Source: JAKFWF01 sp031374115 | GTDB taxonomy: Bacteria; Pseudomonadota; Alphaproteobacteria; Rhizobiales; Hyphomicrobiaceae | DNA: 64,000 bases | NCBI GenBank assembly: GCA_031374115.1 | Contig: JANMNO010000027.1 | Span: 14,896-78,895, forward strand | Reading direction: 5' to 3' | Shown here: piece by piece, positions 35,407 through 43,941 of the stretch | Layout of the letters: the number at the start of each line of letters is the position of its first letter | Position numbering within the stretch: position 1 is the first letter of the stretch | Program-made: the position numbers and the translations under genes | The notes under the pieces: generated by a model | Told to the model about the DNA's origin: nothing | Databases searched by the model: none | The model's input: only the letters and a program-made list of their open reading frames with translations

Positions 35407-36099
35407 ATGGCTGATAACGACAAATCAAAGAAGGGTGGCAAGCCGCAAGGCGGCGCACCCAGTCCGCAGGGCGGCAAAAAGGTCGCCAAGGCGCCGAAGG
35501 CTGCGAAGTCTGCTGCGCCAACTGGCGCGAAGCGTTCATTCACGCGGCCGAAAGACTACAAGCCGCGGATGAAGGCTTTGTACGAAGCCAAGGTGCGCCA
35601 GCTGATGACTGAGAAATTCGGCTACAGCAACGTCATGCAAGTACCGCGGCTTGAGAAGATCGTGCTCAACATGGGCATCGGCGAAGCTGTCAACGATCGC
35701 AAGAAGGTCGACAACGCGACCGTCGATCTGGCACTGATCTCGGGTCAAAAGCCGATCCAGACGCGAGCTCGTAAGGCAATCGCGGTCTACAAGGTCCGCG
35801 AGGGTATGACGATTGGTGCCAAGGTCACCCTACGCGGCGACCGGATGTACGAGTTTCTCGACCGCCTGGTTACGATCGCGCTGCCGCGCGTGAAGGACTT
35901 CCGCGGTTTGAACCCGAAGAGCTTCGATGGTCGTGGCAACTATGCCCTCGGTCTGAAAGAGCACATCGTGTTTCCCGAGATCGACTATGATAAGGTGGAT
36001 GAAATCTGGGGTATGGACGTGATCGTCTGCACCAGTGCCCATTCAGACGACGAAGCCCGCGAGCTCCTTCGCGGTTTCAATTTTCCTTTCCGCAGCTGA
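35407..36099 (+). CDS. rplE: 50S ribosomal protein L5 with a long basic N-terminal extension
   Basis: 230 residues, against about 180 for most bacterial L5. The core begins near residue 48 (KDYKPRMKALYEAKVRQLM) and is normal: YSNVMQVPRLEKIVLNMGIGEA, GQKPIQTRARKAIA, RVKDFRGLNPKSFDGRGNY. The first 45 residues are rich in Lys, Ala, Gly and Pro (GKPQGGAPSPQGGKKVAKAPKAA in part) and should be disordered. The start at 35407 is 3 bases after rplX and no better ribosome site lies inside, so the extension is probably translated. L5 binds 5S rRNA in the central protuberance. Confidence 0.95.
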   Translation: MADNDKSKKGGKPQGGAPSPQGGKKVAKAPKAAKSAAPTGAKRSFTRPKDYKPRMKALYEAKVRQLMTEKFGYSNVMQVPRLEKIVLNMGIGEAVNDRKKVDNATVDLALISGQKPIQTRARKAIAVYKVREGMTIGAKVTLRGDRMYEFLDRLVTIALPRVKDFRGLNPKSFDGRGNYALGLKEHIVFPEIDYDKVDEIWGMDVIVCTSAHSDDEARELLRGFNFPFRS

Positions 36100-36147
36100 G
36101 GGACCTCGGCCCGTTCGATACGGCCCGAAAGGCCTTTGGAGGATTTG

Positions 36148-36453
36148 ATGGCGAAGACCAGTTCAGTCGAGAAGAATAAGTACCGTCGCAAGCTTGTCGC
36201 TGAGAAGGCCGGCAAGCGTAAGCGGCTGAAAGAAATCATCATGGATCGCGCGAAGCCCCGTGAGGAGCGCTTTGCGGCCCAGATGAAGCTTGCCGAGATG
36301 CCACGCAACTCGTCGAAGGTGCGCATTCGGAACCGCTGCGAGATCACGGGTCGCGCCCGCGGCTTCCATCGTAAATTGCGCCTGTGCCGCAATCAGCTCA
36401 GGGAACTTGCCTCGCAAGGTATGATCCCGGGCATGACCAAGGCGAGCTGGTAA
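36148..36453 (+). CDS. rpsN: 30S ribosomal protein S14
   Basis: 101 residues, the long form. The zinc-binding CxxC pairs of the short form are absent (RIRNRCEITGRARGFHRKLRLCRNQ), so it is zinc-independent. Start at 36148 (MAKTSSVEKNKYRRKL) follows GGAGGA; an in-frame start at 36136 is not supported. C-terminus GMIPGMTKASW is standard. Confidence 0.97.
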   Translation: MAKTSSVEKNKYRRKLVAEKAGKRKRLKEIIMDRAKPREERFAAQMKLAEMPRNSSKVRIRNRCEITGRARGFHRKLRLCRNQLRELASQGMIPGMTKASW

Positions 36454-36464
36454 GGAGGCACATC

Positions 36465-36863
36465 ATGGCAATCAACGATCCACTTGGCGACATGCTGACC
36501 CGGATTCGCAATGCGCAGATGCGCAAGCGTCCGAAAGTTTCAACCCCTGCTTCCGCCCTGCGCGCGCGCGTGCTGGACGTGTTGAAGGATGAAGGTTATA
36601 TCCGCGACTATTCTCGCATCGAGCTGAAGGGTGAAAATCCTGAGTTCGAGATCGAATTGAAGTATAACAACGGCCAGCCTGCAATCCGCGAGATCGAGCG
36701 GATTTCCAAGCCGGGCCGTCGCGTTTATACCCCGGTCAAGGATCTTCCGACCGTTGCGAACGGCCTTGGTGTGGCGATTGTGTCCACGCCAAAGGGCGTG
36801 ATGCCGGATTGGAAGGCTCGCGAAGAGAACGTCGGCGGCGAAGTTCTCTGCAATATCTTTTGA
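36465..36863 (+). CDS. rpsH: 30S ribosomal protein S8
   Basis: 132 residues. S8 binds the central domain of 16S rRNA and in E. coli represses the spc operon. Start at 36465 (MAINDPLGDMLTRIRNAQM) after AAGGAGG. C-terminal motif GVAIVSTPKGVMPDWKAREENVGGEVLCNIF is standard. The open frame upstream overlaps rpsN and is not used. Confidence 0.97.
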   Translation: MAINDPLGDMLTRIRNAQMRKRPKVSTPASALRARVLDVLKDEGYIRDYSRIELKGENPEFEIELKYNNGQPAIREIERISKPGRRVYTPVKDLPTVANGLGVAIVSTPKGVMPDWKAREENVGGEVLCNIF

Positions 36864-36923
36864 AGCCACACTGTAAAGACTGGGCGAGCCACGAGTTCGC
36901 TGTCGAGACGCAAGGGTAATACA

Positions 36924-37466
36924 ATGTCGCGCATCGGTAAAAAGCCGGTTCCGGTTCCGTCGAAAGTGACGGCGACTGTTGATGGTCAGACGGTGAAAAT
37001 GAAGGGGCCAAAGGGCGAGTTGTCCTTTACGGCGCCGAGTGTGATCAAGGTCGAGATGACGCCCGGCGGGATTTCGGTCCAACCGCGTGACGATAGCAAG
37101 AAGGCGCGCTCGATGTGGGGCATGTCGCGCACTATGGTCGCCAACTTGGTCGCCGGCACCACCGAGGGATATACCCGCACCCTCGAGATCCAGGGCGTCG
37201 GTTATCGCGCTGCCATGAAGGGCAAGGATCAACTGCAGCTGCAGATCGGGTTCAGCCACGATGTAGTGCATTCGGTTCCCGCGGGCGTCGAAGTCAAGGT
37301 CGCCGGCGCGAAGCAGGAAATAATTACGGTAAGCGGGACCGACAAGCAGCTTGTCGGTCAGGTGGTGGCCGACATTCGCGGCTACCGTCCGCCTGAGCCA
37401 TACCAGGGCAAGGGCATCCGCCATAAGGGCGAATATATCTTCCGCAAGGAAGGCAAGAAGAAGTAA
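36924..37466 (+). CDS. rplF: 50S ribosomal protein L6
   Basis: 180 residues. L6 lies at the factor-binding site near the sarcin-ricin loop. Begins MSRIGKKPVPVPSKV; contains LEIQGVGYRAAMKG and the C-terminal PEPYQGKGIRHKGEYIFRKEGKKK. Separated from rpsH by 60 bases. Confidence 0.97.
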   Translation: MSRIGKKPVPVPSKVTATVDGQTVKMKGPKGELSFTAPSVIKVEMTPGGISVQPRDDSKKARSMWGMSRTMVANLVAGTTEGYTRTLEIQGVGYRAAMKGKDQLQLQIGFSHDVVHSVPAGVEVKVAGAKQEIITVSGTDKQLVGQVVADIRGYRPPEPYQGKGIRHKGEYIFRKEGKKK

Positions 37467-37480
37467 GGACCAACAGTGTC

Positions 37481-37843
37481 ATGACCGCGCATAACGCAAA
37501 GATGGAACGGCGCAGATCGAAAGTCCGGCGCAACCTCAAACTGGTTGCGAATGGCCGTCCGCGTCTGTCCGTGCATCGTTCTTCGAAGCACATCTACGCC
37601 CAGGTGATCGATGATCGCGACGGACGCACTGTCGCTGCCGCCTCGACACTGGACAAGGATCTGCGGACTAATTTGAAAACGGGCGCCGATACGGCGGCCG
37701 CGGCAGCAGTCGGTAAGCTCGTCGCCGAGCGGGCATCGAAAGCTGGTATCAAGCAGGTCGTATTCGATCGCGGCCAATACCTCTATCATGGCCGCGTCAA
37801 AGCGCTCGCCGACGCCGCTCGTGAGGGCGGCCTGGACTTCTGA
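37481..37843 (+). CDS. rplR: 50S ribosomal protein L18
   Basis: 120 residues. L18 binds 5S rRNA together with L5. Markers RRSKVRRNLKLVANGRPRLSVHRSSKHIYAQVID and the C-terminal VVFDRGQYLYHGRVKALADAAREGGLDF. It begins 14 bases after rplF. Confidence 0.97.
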   Translation: MTAHNAKMERRRSKVRRNLKLVANGRPRLSVHRSSKHIYAQVIDDRDGRTVAAASTLDKDLRTNLKTGADTAAAAAVGKLVAERASKAGIKQVVFDRGQYLYHGRVKALADAAREGGLDF

Positions 37844-37860
37844 ACTGAAAGGACTAATCC

Positions 37861-38451
37861 GTGGCACGTTCCCCCGGCGGTGGTGGTGGTAGAGATCGCG
37901 GTCGCGATCGCGAGAAGGCTGACAGCGAGTTTTCGGACAAGCTGGTCGGCATCAATCGCGTCGCGAAAGTGGTCAAGGGCGGCAAGCGCTTCGGCTTTGC
38001 GGCACTCGTAGTCGTTGGCGATCTCAAGGGTCGCGTCGGTTTCGGGCACGGTAAGGCGCGTGAGGTTCCGGAAGCCATCCGTAAGGCGACGGAAGCCGCG
38101 CGTCGCGCGCTGATCCGGGTGCCATTGCGCGAGGGCCGCACGCTGCATCACGACAGCGAAGGTCATCATGGTGCGGGCAAGGTCGTGCTGCGTTCGGCGC
38201 CTCCTGGTACAGGGATCATCGCTGGCGGACCGATGCGCGCCGTCTTCGAGATGCTCGGTGTGCAGGACGTTGTCGCCAAGTCGTTGGGTTCATCGAACCC
38301 ATACAATATGGTGCGGGCAACCTTCGACGGGCTGAAGCATCAAGAAAATCCGCGTGGCGTTGCTGCCCGTCGCGGTAAGAAGTATGGCGATATCGTTGCG
38401 CGCCGCCGTGATGGATCCGCTGCCGAAGTGGATGCGACTGGCGAAGTGTGA
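37861..38451 (+). CDS. rpsE: 30S ribosomal protein S5
   Basis: 196 residues with a GTG start at 37861. S5 takes part in mRNA entry and accuracy. N-terminal Gly/Arg-rich tail (SPGGGGGRDRGRDREK), then LVGINRVAKVVKGGKRFGFAALVVVGD and the spectinomycin-loop region around KGGKRFGFAALV, without obvious change. LGSSNPYNMVRATFDGL and a longer C-terminal tail (about 20 residues) follow. Confidence 0.97.
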   Translation: MARSPGGGGGRDRGRDREKADSEFSDKLVGINRVAKVVKGGKRFGFAALVVVGDLKGRVGFGHGKAREVPEAIRKATEAARRALIRVPLREGRTLHHDSEGHHGAGKVVLRSAPPGTGIIAGGPMRAVFEMLGVQDVVAKSLGSSNPYNMVRATFDGLKHQENPRGVAARRGKKYGDIVARRRDGSAAEVDATGEV

Positions 38452-38498
38452 GTTGCTTGTCGAGCGGCACGCGGCAGTGATTTGAAGGGTCAAGGGCT

Positions 38499-38702
38499 AT
38501 GTCAAAACCACATACGGACAAGATGATCACGATTGAGCAGATCGCGAGCCCAAACCGGCGCCCCGATCGTCAGCGTGGCACCCTGATCGGTCTCGGCCTC
38601 AACAAGCTGCATCGCCGCAAGACCGTCAAGGATACGATCGAAGTGCGTGGCATGCTCAACAAAGTTGGTCATCTCGTTCGCATCGTCGACGAGAAGGTCT
38701 GA
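38499..38702 (+). CDS. rpmD: 50S ribosomal protein L30
   Basis: 67 residues. Markers MITIEQIASPNRRPDRQRGTLIGLGLNKLHRRK and KVGHLVRIVDEKV. The start at 38499 follows AAGGG and adds eight residues; an inner ATG at 38523 would give the shorter usual form, so the start is uncertain. Confidence 0.95.
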   Translation: MSKPHTDKMITIEQIASPNRRPDRQRGTLIGLGLNKLHRRKTVKDTIEVRGMLNKVGHLVRIVDEKV

Positions 38703-38755
38703 GTTTTTTTACAGGTTGCCCCAGTAATGGGGAACGGCCAAGGGAGCTAGAGGAC

Positions 38756-39310
38756 ATGCGCCTCAACGAAATTAAAGACAACGAAGGTTCGAAGAAGGTG
38801 CGCGTCCGTATCGGTCGCGGCATCGGTTCGGGCGTCGGCAAGACCGGTGGACGCGGTGGCAAGGGCCAGACCGCGCGCTCCGGCGTGCGCATCGGCGGCT
38901 TCGAAGGCGGCCAGATGCCACTGCATCGCCGGTTGCCGAAGCGCGGCTTCAATAAGTGGCGTCCGAAAGACTATAACGAGATCAACATCGGCGATCTGCA
39001 AAAGGCGATCGACGAGAAGCGTTTGGATGGTTCGAAGGCTGTGACAGTTGCATCGCTGGTCGAGGCGGGCGTGCTGCGTCGTGGGCTCGATGGTCTTCGC
39101 CTTCTCGGTGAAGGTGAGCTGAAGGCCAAGCTGGCGCTGACCGTCAATCACGCAACCGTCAAGGCGCGCGCAGCCGTCGAGAAAGCGGGCGGTTCGGTCA
39201 CGCTGATCGAGAAGAAGGTTCTGGCCGATGACGTGACCAAGGCCAAGAAGACAGCTGCCAAGAAGGCGGCCAAGGGTGGCGGCAAGAAAAAAGGCGCTGA
39301 TGCAGAGTAG
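38756..39310 (+). CDS. rplO: 50S ribosomal protein L15
   Basis: 184 residues, longer than the usual 145-160 because of a lysine- and alanine-rich tail (AKKTAAKKAAKGGGKKKGADAE). Core markers: RLNEIKDNEGSKKVRVRIGRGIGSG, GRGGKGQTARSG and GGQMPLHRRLPKRGFNK. L15 is a late-assembly 50S protein. A 202-base gap separates it from secY. Confidence 0.97.
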   Translation: MRLNEIKDNEGSKKVRVRIGRGIGSGVGKTGGRGGKGQTARSGVRIGGFEGGQMPLHRRLPKRGFNKWRPKDYNEINIGDLQKAIDEKRLDGSKAVTVASLVEAGVLRRGLDGLRLLGEGELKAKLALTVNHATVKARAAVEKAGGSVTLIEKKVLADDVTKAKKTAAKKAAKGGGKKKGADAE

Positions 39311-39458
39311 TTGAGTGGGTGAGGTGTTGATCCGTCGATGGTGACGGCTCATGCGCCCGATCGCTGTGATGGGCAAGACTGTACTTCACGTGCACCGCAG
39401 CGCCACTTTGTCGACAGGGCTTGCTCCTCGGGCATGGCATAGTACGTATACTCGAGTG

Positions 39459-39476
39459 CGGGCGTAGATCCGCCCG
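39459..39476 (+). promoter_or_regulatory. Small hairpin in the secY leader
   Basis: CGGGCG (39459-39464), loop TAGATC, CGCCCG (39471-39476). It lies 37 bases before the secY start inside an unusually long 202-base gap. TTGCTC (39421) and TATACT (39447) resemble promoter boxes but are 20 bases apart, so I do not call a promoter. Confidence 0.3.
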
Positions 39477-39512
39477 TCTAAGCCCGCGGACCGAGTTGAG
39501 GAGACGAAATCC

Positions 39513-40871
39513 ATGGCTTCGGCCGCCGAGCAATTAGCTTCCAACATGAATTTTGGCGCCTTTTCAAAGGCGACCGAACTGAAGAAGCGTATCTGGTTCA
39601 CACTGATTGCCTTGCTCGTCTACCGCCTCGGCACATTCATTCCGCTGCCCGGCATCGATCCGGTCGCGTTCGCGCAGACGTTCAAATCAAATTCGACTGG
39701 CATTCTGGGCATGCTCAACCTGTTCGCGGGCGGCGCGGTCGAGCGGATGGCGATTTTGGCCTTGAACATCATGCCGTACATTTCGGCATCGATCATCATG
39801 CAACTGATGTCGTCGGTGTCGCCCAAGCTCGAAGCGCTCAAGAAAGAGGGCGAGCAGGGCCGTAAGCAGATCAACCAGTACACCCGATATTTGACCGTGA
39901 TTTTGGCGACGTTCCAGGCCTACGGCATCGCCATCGGGCTCGAGGGTTCGCGCGCGGGTGCCGCCTCGGTCGTCATCGATCCAGGCTGGTTCTTCCGCAT
40001 AACGACGGTGATCTCGCTGGTCGGTGGCACGATGTTCTTGATGTGGCTCGGCGAGCAGATTACGGCGCGCGGAGTGGGCAACGGTATTTCGCTGATCATT
40101 TTCGCTGGGATTGTCGCAGGTCTGCCGGCAGCGTTGTTGTCACTGTTCGAGTTGTCACGGACCGGTTCGCTGTCGCCATTCCTGCTGATCGCCTTGCTCG
40201 CACTCATGCTGGCCGTGGTCGCTGCAATCGTCTTCATCGAACGAGCGCAGCGCAGACTGTTGATCCAGTATCCGAAGCGACAAGTCGGCAATCGGATGTT
40301 TCAGGGCGACTCGTCCCATCTGCCGCTAAAGCTCAATTCATCGGGCGTTATTCCACCGATATTCGCCTCCTCGCTGCTGTTGTTGCCGATCACGGCAGCG
40401 CAGTTCTCGGCGGGGCCGGGCTCCTCGGGTCCAGAGTGGTTGACGACGATCGTCGCAGCCCTCGGCCGCGGACAACCACTCCACATCGCGCTTTACGTCG
40501 TGCTGATCATCTTCTTTGCGTTCTTCTACACCGCCGTCGTGTTCAACCCGACGGAAACCGCCGACAACCTACGCAAGTACGGCGGCTTCTTGCCCGGACG
40601 CCGGCCAGGCGCGCAGACCGCCGAATATATCGACTACGTGTTGACGCGCATTACAGTCGTCGGCGCCATTTATCTGGCCGTCGTTTGCGTCATGCCGGAG
40701 TTACTGATTTCCTACGCAGCTGTGCCATTTTACTTTGGCGGTACTTCGCTACTGATCGCGGTCAGCGTGACGATGGATACGGTTGCTCAAATTCAGAGCC
40801 ACTTGCTCGCGCACCAGTACGAAGGATTGATCAAGAAGTCCAAACTTCGGGGGGGTAAGGGGCGCGGATGA
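39513..40871 (+). CDS. secY: Preprotein translocase channel subunit SecY
   Basis: 452 residues with about ten transmembrane segments; with SecE and SecG it forms the inner-membrane channel for Sec export and membrane insertion. Markers KKRIWFTLIALLVYRLGTFIPLPGID, the plug region GAVERMAILALNIMPYISASIIMQL, GIVAGLPAALLSL, and KYGGFLPGRRPG in a late cytosolic loop. GAGGAG lies before the ATG. Its TGA overlaps the adk ATG (40868-40871). Confidence 0.97.
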   Translation: MASAAEQLASNMNFGAFSKATELKKRIWFTLIALLVYRLGTFIPLPGIDPVAFAQTFKSNSTGILGMLNLFAGGAVERMAILALNIMPYISASIIMQLMSSVSPKLEALKKEGEQGRKQINQYTRYLTVILATFQAYGIAIGLEGSRAGAASVVIDPGWFFRITTVISLVGGTMFLMWLGEQITARGVGNGISLIIFAGIVAGLPAALLSLFELSRTGSLSPFLLIALLALMLAVVAAIVFIERAQRRLLIQYPKRQVGNRMFQGDSSHLPLKLNSSGVIPPIFASSLLLLPITAAQFSAGPGSSGPEWLTTIVAALGRGQPLHIALYVVLIIFFAFFYTAVVFNPTETADNLRKYGGFLPGRRPGAQTAEYIDYVLTRITVVGAIYLAVVCVMPELLISYAAVPFYFGGTSLLIAVSVTMDTVAQIQSHLLAHQYEGLIKKSKLRGGKGRG

Positions 40872-41446
40872 ATTTGATTTTTCTTGGGCCTCCCGGCGCG
40901 GGTAAGGGCACCCAGGCGGCGCTGGTCGCAGCACGGCTCGGAATTCCTCAGCTATCGACGGGCGATATGCTACGCGCCGCCGTCAAGGCCGGTACTGCGA
41001 TCGGCAAGAAGGCCAAAGCGGTCATGGATCGCGGCGAACTCGTTTCCGACTCGATCGTCATTGGGATTGTCGAAGATCGCATTGAGCAGCCGGATTGCAG
41101 TAAAGGGTTCATCCTCGACGGCTTCCCGCGAACATTGGCGCAGGCCGCAGCGCTCGACAAATTACTCGAAGCACATGGCAAGAAGTTGGATCGCGTGATC
41201 GAATTTAAGATCGATGATGCGGTCCTCCTCACGCGCATTGAGAAGCGCGCAAAGGAAGCCGTCGAAGGAGGGCAAAAACCTCGCGCCGACGACAATGCCG
41301 ACGCACTCAAGACGCGGCTTTTGGCTTATTACAAGGAAACTTCGCCGCTGATCGGTTACTATTTCCGAGCCGGCAATCTGGTCTCCCTGGATGCGATGGC
41401 GCCGGTCGCCACTGTAACCTCTGAGATCGAAAAGGCGTTGAAATAG
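40868..41446 (+). CDS. adk: Adenylate kinase, short-LID form
   Basis: 192 residues. It interconverts ATP and AMP with two ADP. P-loop GPPGAGKGTQ at the N-terminus, FILDGFPRTLAQA, and RADDNADALKTRL after the LID. The LID is short (KEAVEGGQKP), with no zinc cysteines, as in most alphaproteobacteria. Translationally coupled to secY by the four-base overlap. Confidence 0.97.
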   Translation: MNLIFLGPPGAGKGTQAALVAARLGIPQLSTGDMLRAAVKAGTAIGKKAKAVMDRGELVSDSIVIGIVEDRIEQPDCSKGFILDGFPRTLAQAAALDKLLEAHGKKLDRVIEFKIDDAVLLTRIEKRAKEAVEGGQKPRADDNADALKTRLLAYYKETSPLIGYYFRAGNLVSLDAMAPVATVTSEIEKALK

Positions 41447-41479
41447 GCGTGGGTGTCGGGATGACGCGGGGCGCAAGCG

Positions 41480-41509
41480 TTGACGAATGTTGATGTTTGT
41501 GTGTACTAA
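41480..41509 (+). promoter_or_regulatory. Probable promoter of the alpha operon (rpsM-rpsK-rpoA-rplQ)
   Basis: TTGACG (41480-41485) and TACTAA (41504-41509) with an 18-base spacer, in the 227-base gap between adk and rpsM. The first part, TTGACGAATGTTGAT, matches the str promoter TTGACCGATGTTGGT at 13 of 15 positions or close to it, which hints at shared control. This would give rpoA a promoter separate from spc. Confidence 0.5.
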
Positions 41510-41673
41510 GACCGCGATTATCTGACGCAGCCATGTCGAAGTCCTTTCTCTGCGCCTTACGGAGCAGGGCGCAGGACCGCTTGGCGTCGAAACGTTTAAC
41601 TGTCGTAATATCGGGTTGCGGGGTTCGGCTTCGCAACTGAACCGCACTGGTTGAGACTTTAGGAGAGCTGCAA

Positions 41674-42045
41674 GTGGCCCGTATCGCAGGCGTCAACATC
41701 CCGACCCAGAAGCGCGTCGTCATCGCGCTGCAGTATATTCATGGCATCGGCCCGAAGTTCGCGGAAGCTATCTGCACCCGGGTTGGCATTCCCGCTGATC
41801 GTCGCGTCAATCAGCTCACGGATGCTGAAGTCCTGCAGGTTCGCGAAGCGATCGACCGTGACTACACCGTCGAAGGCGACCTGCGTCGTGAAGTCGCAAT
41901 GAACATCAAGCGCCTGATGGATCTCGGCTGCTATCGCGGGCTGCGCCATCGTCGTGGCTTGCCCGTCCGCGGCCAGCGCACGCATACGAACGCTCGTACG
42001 CGCAAGGGTCCTGCCAAGGCAATCGCAGGCAAGAAGAAGGCTTGA
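41674..42045 (+). CDS. rpsM: 30S ribosomal protein S13
   Basis: 123 residues with a GTG start at 41674 (ARIAGVNIPTQKRVVIALQYIHGIG) after AGGAGAG. S13 bridges the 30S head to the 50S subunit. C-terminus with RGLPVRGQRTHTNARTRKGPAKAIAGKKKA is standard. It is followed by a 162-base gap, long for this operon, in which I see no gene or clear structure. Confidence 0.97.
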   Translation: MARIAGVNIPTQKRVVIALQYIHGIGPKFAEAICTRVGIPADRRVNQLTDAEVLQVREAIDRDYTVEGDLRREVAMNIKRLMDLGCYRGLRHRRGLPVRGQRTHTNARTRKGPAKAIAGKKKA

Positions 42046-42207
42046 CGACTGGAGCGTTAGCGTTCGGACCTTAAAGCGGGTCTCATCAGCCTGCGTCCAA
42101 CTCCGCCGCCCAACTCTATCGCAAAGCATCCGGCAACCGGCCAATCACTAGATTTCAGTTCGACAGCACATTCAACACCGCCCATTGGGCATCGGAGTAT
42201 CTGCCAG

Positions 42208-42609
42208 ATGGCAAAGGAAGCAGAAAAAGGCCGGGCGAAAGTTCGCCGTAAAGAGCGTAAGAACATCACATCGGGCGTGGCCCATGTGAATGCCAGCTTC
42301 AACAACACGATGATTACAATCACCGATGCGCAGGGCAACACCATTGCGTGGTCGTCATCTGGCACGATGGGCTTTAAAGGGTCGCGCAAGTCAACGCCCT
42401 ATGCAGCACAGATGGCAGGTGAAGACGCCGGCAAGAAGGCGGCTGAACACGGCGTCAAGATCCTCGAAGTAGAAGTCACGGGCCCAGGCTCGGGTCGGGA
42501 GTCGGCGCTTCGTGCTCTGCAGTCGATCGGCATGCAGATTACCTCAATTCGCGACGTGACGCCGATCCCGCACAACGGCTGCCGCCCGCGCAAGCGCCGG
42601 CGCGTCTGA
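42208..42609 (+). CDS. rpsK: 30S ribosomal protein S11
   Basis: 133 residues. S11 forms part of the platform that shapes the E-site and the mRNA exit. Markers NITSGVAHVNASFNNTMITITD, SSGTMGFKGSRKSTPYAAQMA and the C-terminal DVTPIPHNGCRPRKRRRV. An isoaspartate-type modification site reported in E. coli S11 lies in the NG of PHNGCRP. Confidence 0.97.
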   Translation: MAKEAEKGRAKVRRKERKNITSGVAHVNASFNNTMITITDAQGNTIAWSSSGTMGFKGSRKSTPYAAQMAGEDAGKKAAEHGVKILEVEVTGPGSGRESALRALQSIGMQITSIRDVTPIPHNGCRPRKRRRV

Positions 42610-42744
42610 AGCCCGTTGGCTCTGAGCATAAGGGGCGTCCCGACTGGGGGCGCCTTCACGCGTTTTCTACAAGAAGTCCGAAATCATACAGAAGTCTGAT
42701 GGCCGCTTCCCCCGACGCGCCGTCCCAGCCAAGCGAGGCTACCC

Positions 42745-43776
42745 GTGGCAACAACCGCAGTACTACAGAAAAATTGGCAAGATCTGATCAAGCCAGCAAA
42801 ACTTGAAATCCAGGCCGGTCGCGATCGCGATCGGGTCGCGACTGTCGTTGCCGAGCCGCTAGAGCGGGGCTTTGGTATGACGCTTGGCAACGCACTACGC
42901 CGCGTCCTGCTCTCGTCGCTCCAGGGTGCAGCCATCAAGTCGGTGCAGATCGATGGCGTGTTGCATGAGTTCTCGTCGATCCCGGGCGTTCGCGAGGACG
43001 TGACCAATATTGTCCTCAACATCAAGGAAATCGCGTTGCGCGTCCATTCGGATGGCGTCAAGCGCATGGTGTTGAAGAAGGAGGGCCGCGGGCCCGCCAA
43101 GGCCGGCGACATCGAAGCTGGCTCCGACGTCGAAATCCTCAACCCTGAACACGTGATTTGCACTCTCGATCAGGGTGCCTCGATCCGCATGGAGTTCACC
43201 GCGGACATGGGCAAGGGCTATGTTGCTGCCGACCGCAATCGCCCTGAGGATGCGCCGATCGGTCTGATACCGGTCGACAGCCTGTACGGACCCGTCAAGA
43301 AGGTGTCGTACAAGGTTGAAAATACGCGCGAAGGCCAGATCCTCGACTACGATAAGCTGACGATGCAGGTTGAAACCGATGGCTCCGTTCGCGCGGAGGA
43401 TGCGATCGCGCTTGCCGCACGCATCTTGCAGGACCAACTCGCCGTATTCATCAACTTCGAAGAGCCGAAGCGGCCGACCGAAGAGACCAAGCATCCGGAG
43501 CTGGCGTTCAATGCGGCGTTGCTCAAGAAGGTCGATGAACTCGAATTGTCAGTCCGTTCGGCCAACTGCTTAAAGAACGACAACATCGTCTACATCGGCG
43601 ACCTTATACAGAAGACCGAGTCGGAGATGCTGCGCACGCCGAACTTCGGCCGCAAGTCGCTCAACGAGATCAAGGAAGTGCTAGCCGCGATGGGCCTGCA
43701 TCTTGGCATGGAAGTGCCGAACTGGCCGCCGGACAATATCGAAGAGCTGGCGAAGCGGTTCGAAGATCAATATTGA
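42745..43776 (+). CDS. rpoA: RNA polymerase alpha subunit
   Basis: 343 residues, GTG start at 42745. The N-terminal domain (about 1-235) dimerises and assembles RNA polymerase (FGMTLGNALRRVLLSSLQG). The C-terminal domain (about 265-330) binds UP elements and activators; the DNA-contacting arginine is in SVRSANCLKNDNIVYIGDL, and NFGRKSLNEIKEVLAAMGL follows. Its place between rpsK and rplQ is universal in proteobacteria. Confidence 0.97.
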   Translation: MATTAVLQKNWQDLIKPAKLEIQAGRDRDRVATVVAEPLERGFGMTLGNALRRVLLSSLQGAAIKSVQIDGVLHEFSSIPGVREDVTNIVLNIKEIALRVHSDGVKRMVLKKEGRGPAKAGDIEAGSDVEILNPEHVICTLDQGASIRMEFTADMGKGYVAADRNRPEDAPIGLIPVDSLYGPVKKVSYKVENTREGQILDYDKLTMQVETDGSVRAEDAIALAARILQDQLAVFINFEEPKRPTEETKHPELAFNAALLKKVDELELSVRSANCLKNDNIVYIGDLIQKTESEMLRTPNFGRKSLNEIKEVLAAMGLHLGMEVPNWPPDNIEELAKRFEDQY

Positions 43777-43779
43777 GAT

Positions 43780-43800
43780 AGGCAGTAGGCAGTAGGGCGT
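43780..43800 (+). repeat. Short tandem repeat in the rpoA-rplQ gap
   Basis: AGGCAGT occurs twice in tandem (43780-43786, 43787-43793), followed by a degenerate AGGGCGT. It directly follows the rpoA stop and directly precedes the dispersed repeat at 43816. Confidence 0.6.
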
Positions 43801-43815
43801 GTCCAACTGCAAAAC

Positions 43816-43860
43816 CGCGCATGGCGGCCGGCTCCTCGAAGAGGAGTCGCCAAGCGCAAC
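43816..43860 (+). repeat. Dispersed 43-45-base repeat with hairpin, copy 1
   Basis: Nearly the same sequence, inverted, occurs at 50052-50094. The core hairpin here is CTCCTC (43832-43837), loop GAA, GAGGAG (43841-43846). The flanks (GCATGGCGGCCGG on one side, TCGCCAAGCGCAA on the other) are identical in both copies. The hairpin pairs differ in a compensating way between copies. It lies between rpoA and rplQ and so is present in a ribosomal mRNA. Confidence 0.8.
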
Positions 43861-43941
43861 TAAAACGCAACGCGCTAAGACGAGGCGAGGCCGCAGAACC
43901 TCCCCGGGAAACAAACCAAAACCTCTATCAAGGAAAGCAAC

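Noticed and set aside
39421..39452. Possible secY promoter (TTGCTC and TATACT)
   Set aside because: The spacer is 20 bases and the -35 box is poor; the long gap alone is not enough evidence.
42046..42207. 162-base rpsM-rpsK gap searched for a small gene or promoter
   Set aside because: No start with a ribosome site, no clear hairpin and no good promoter boxes found.
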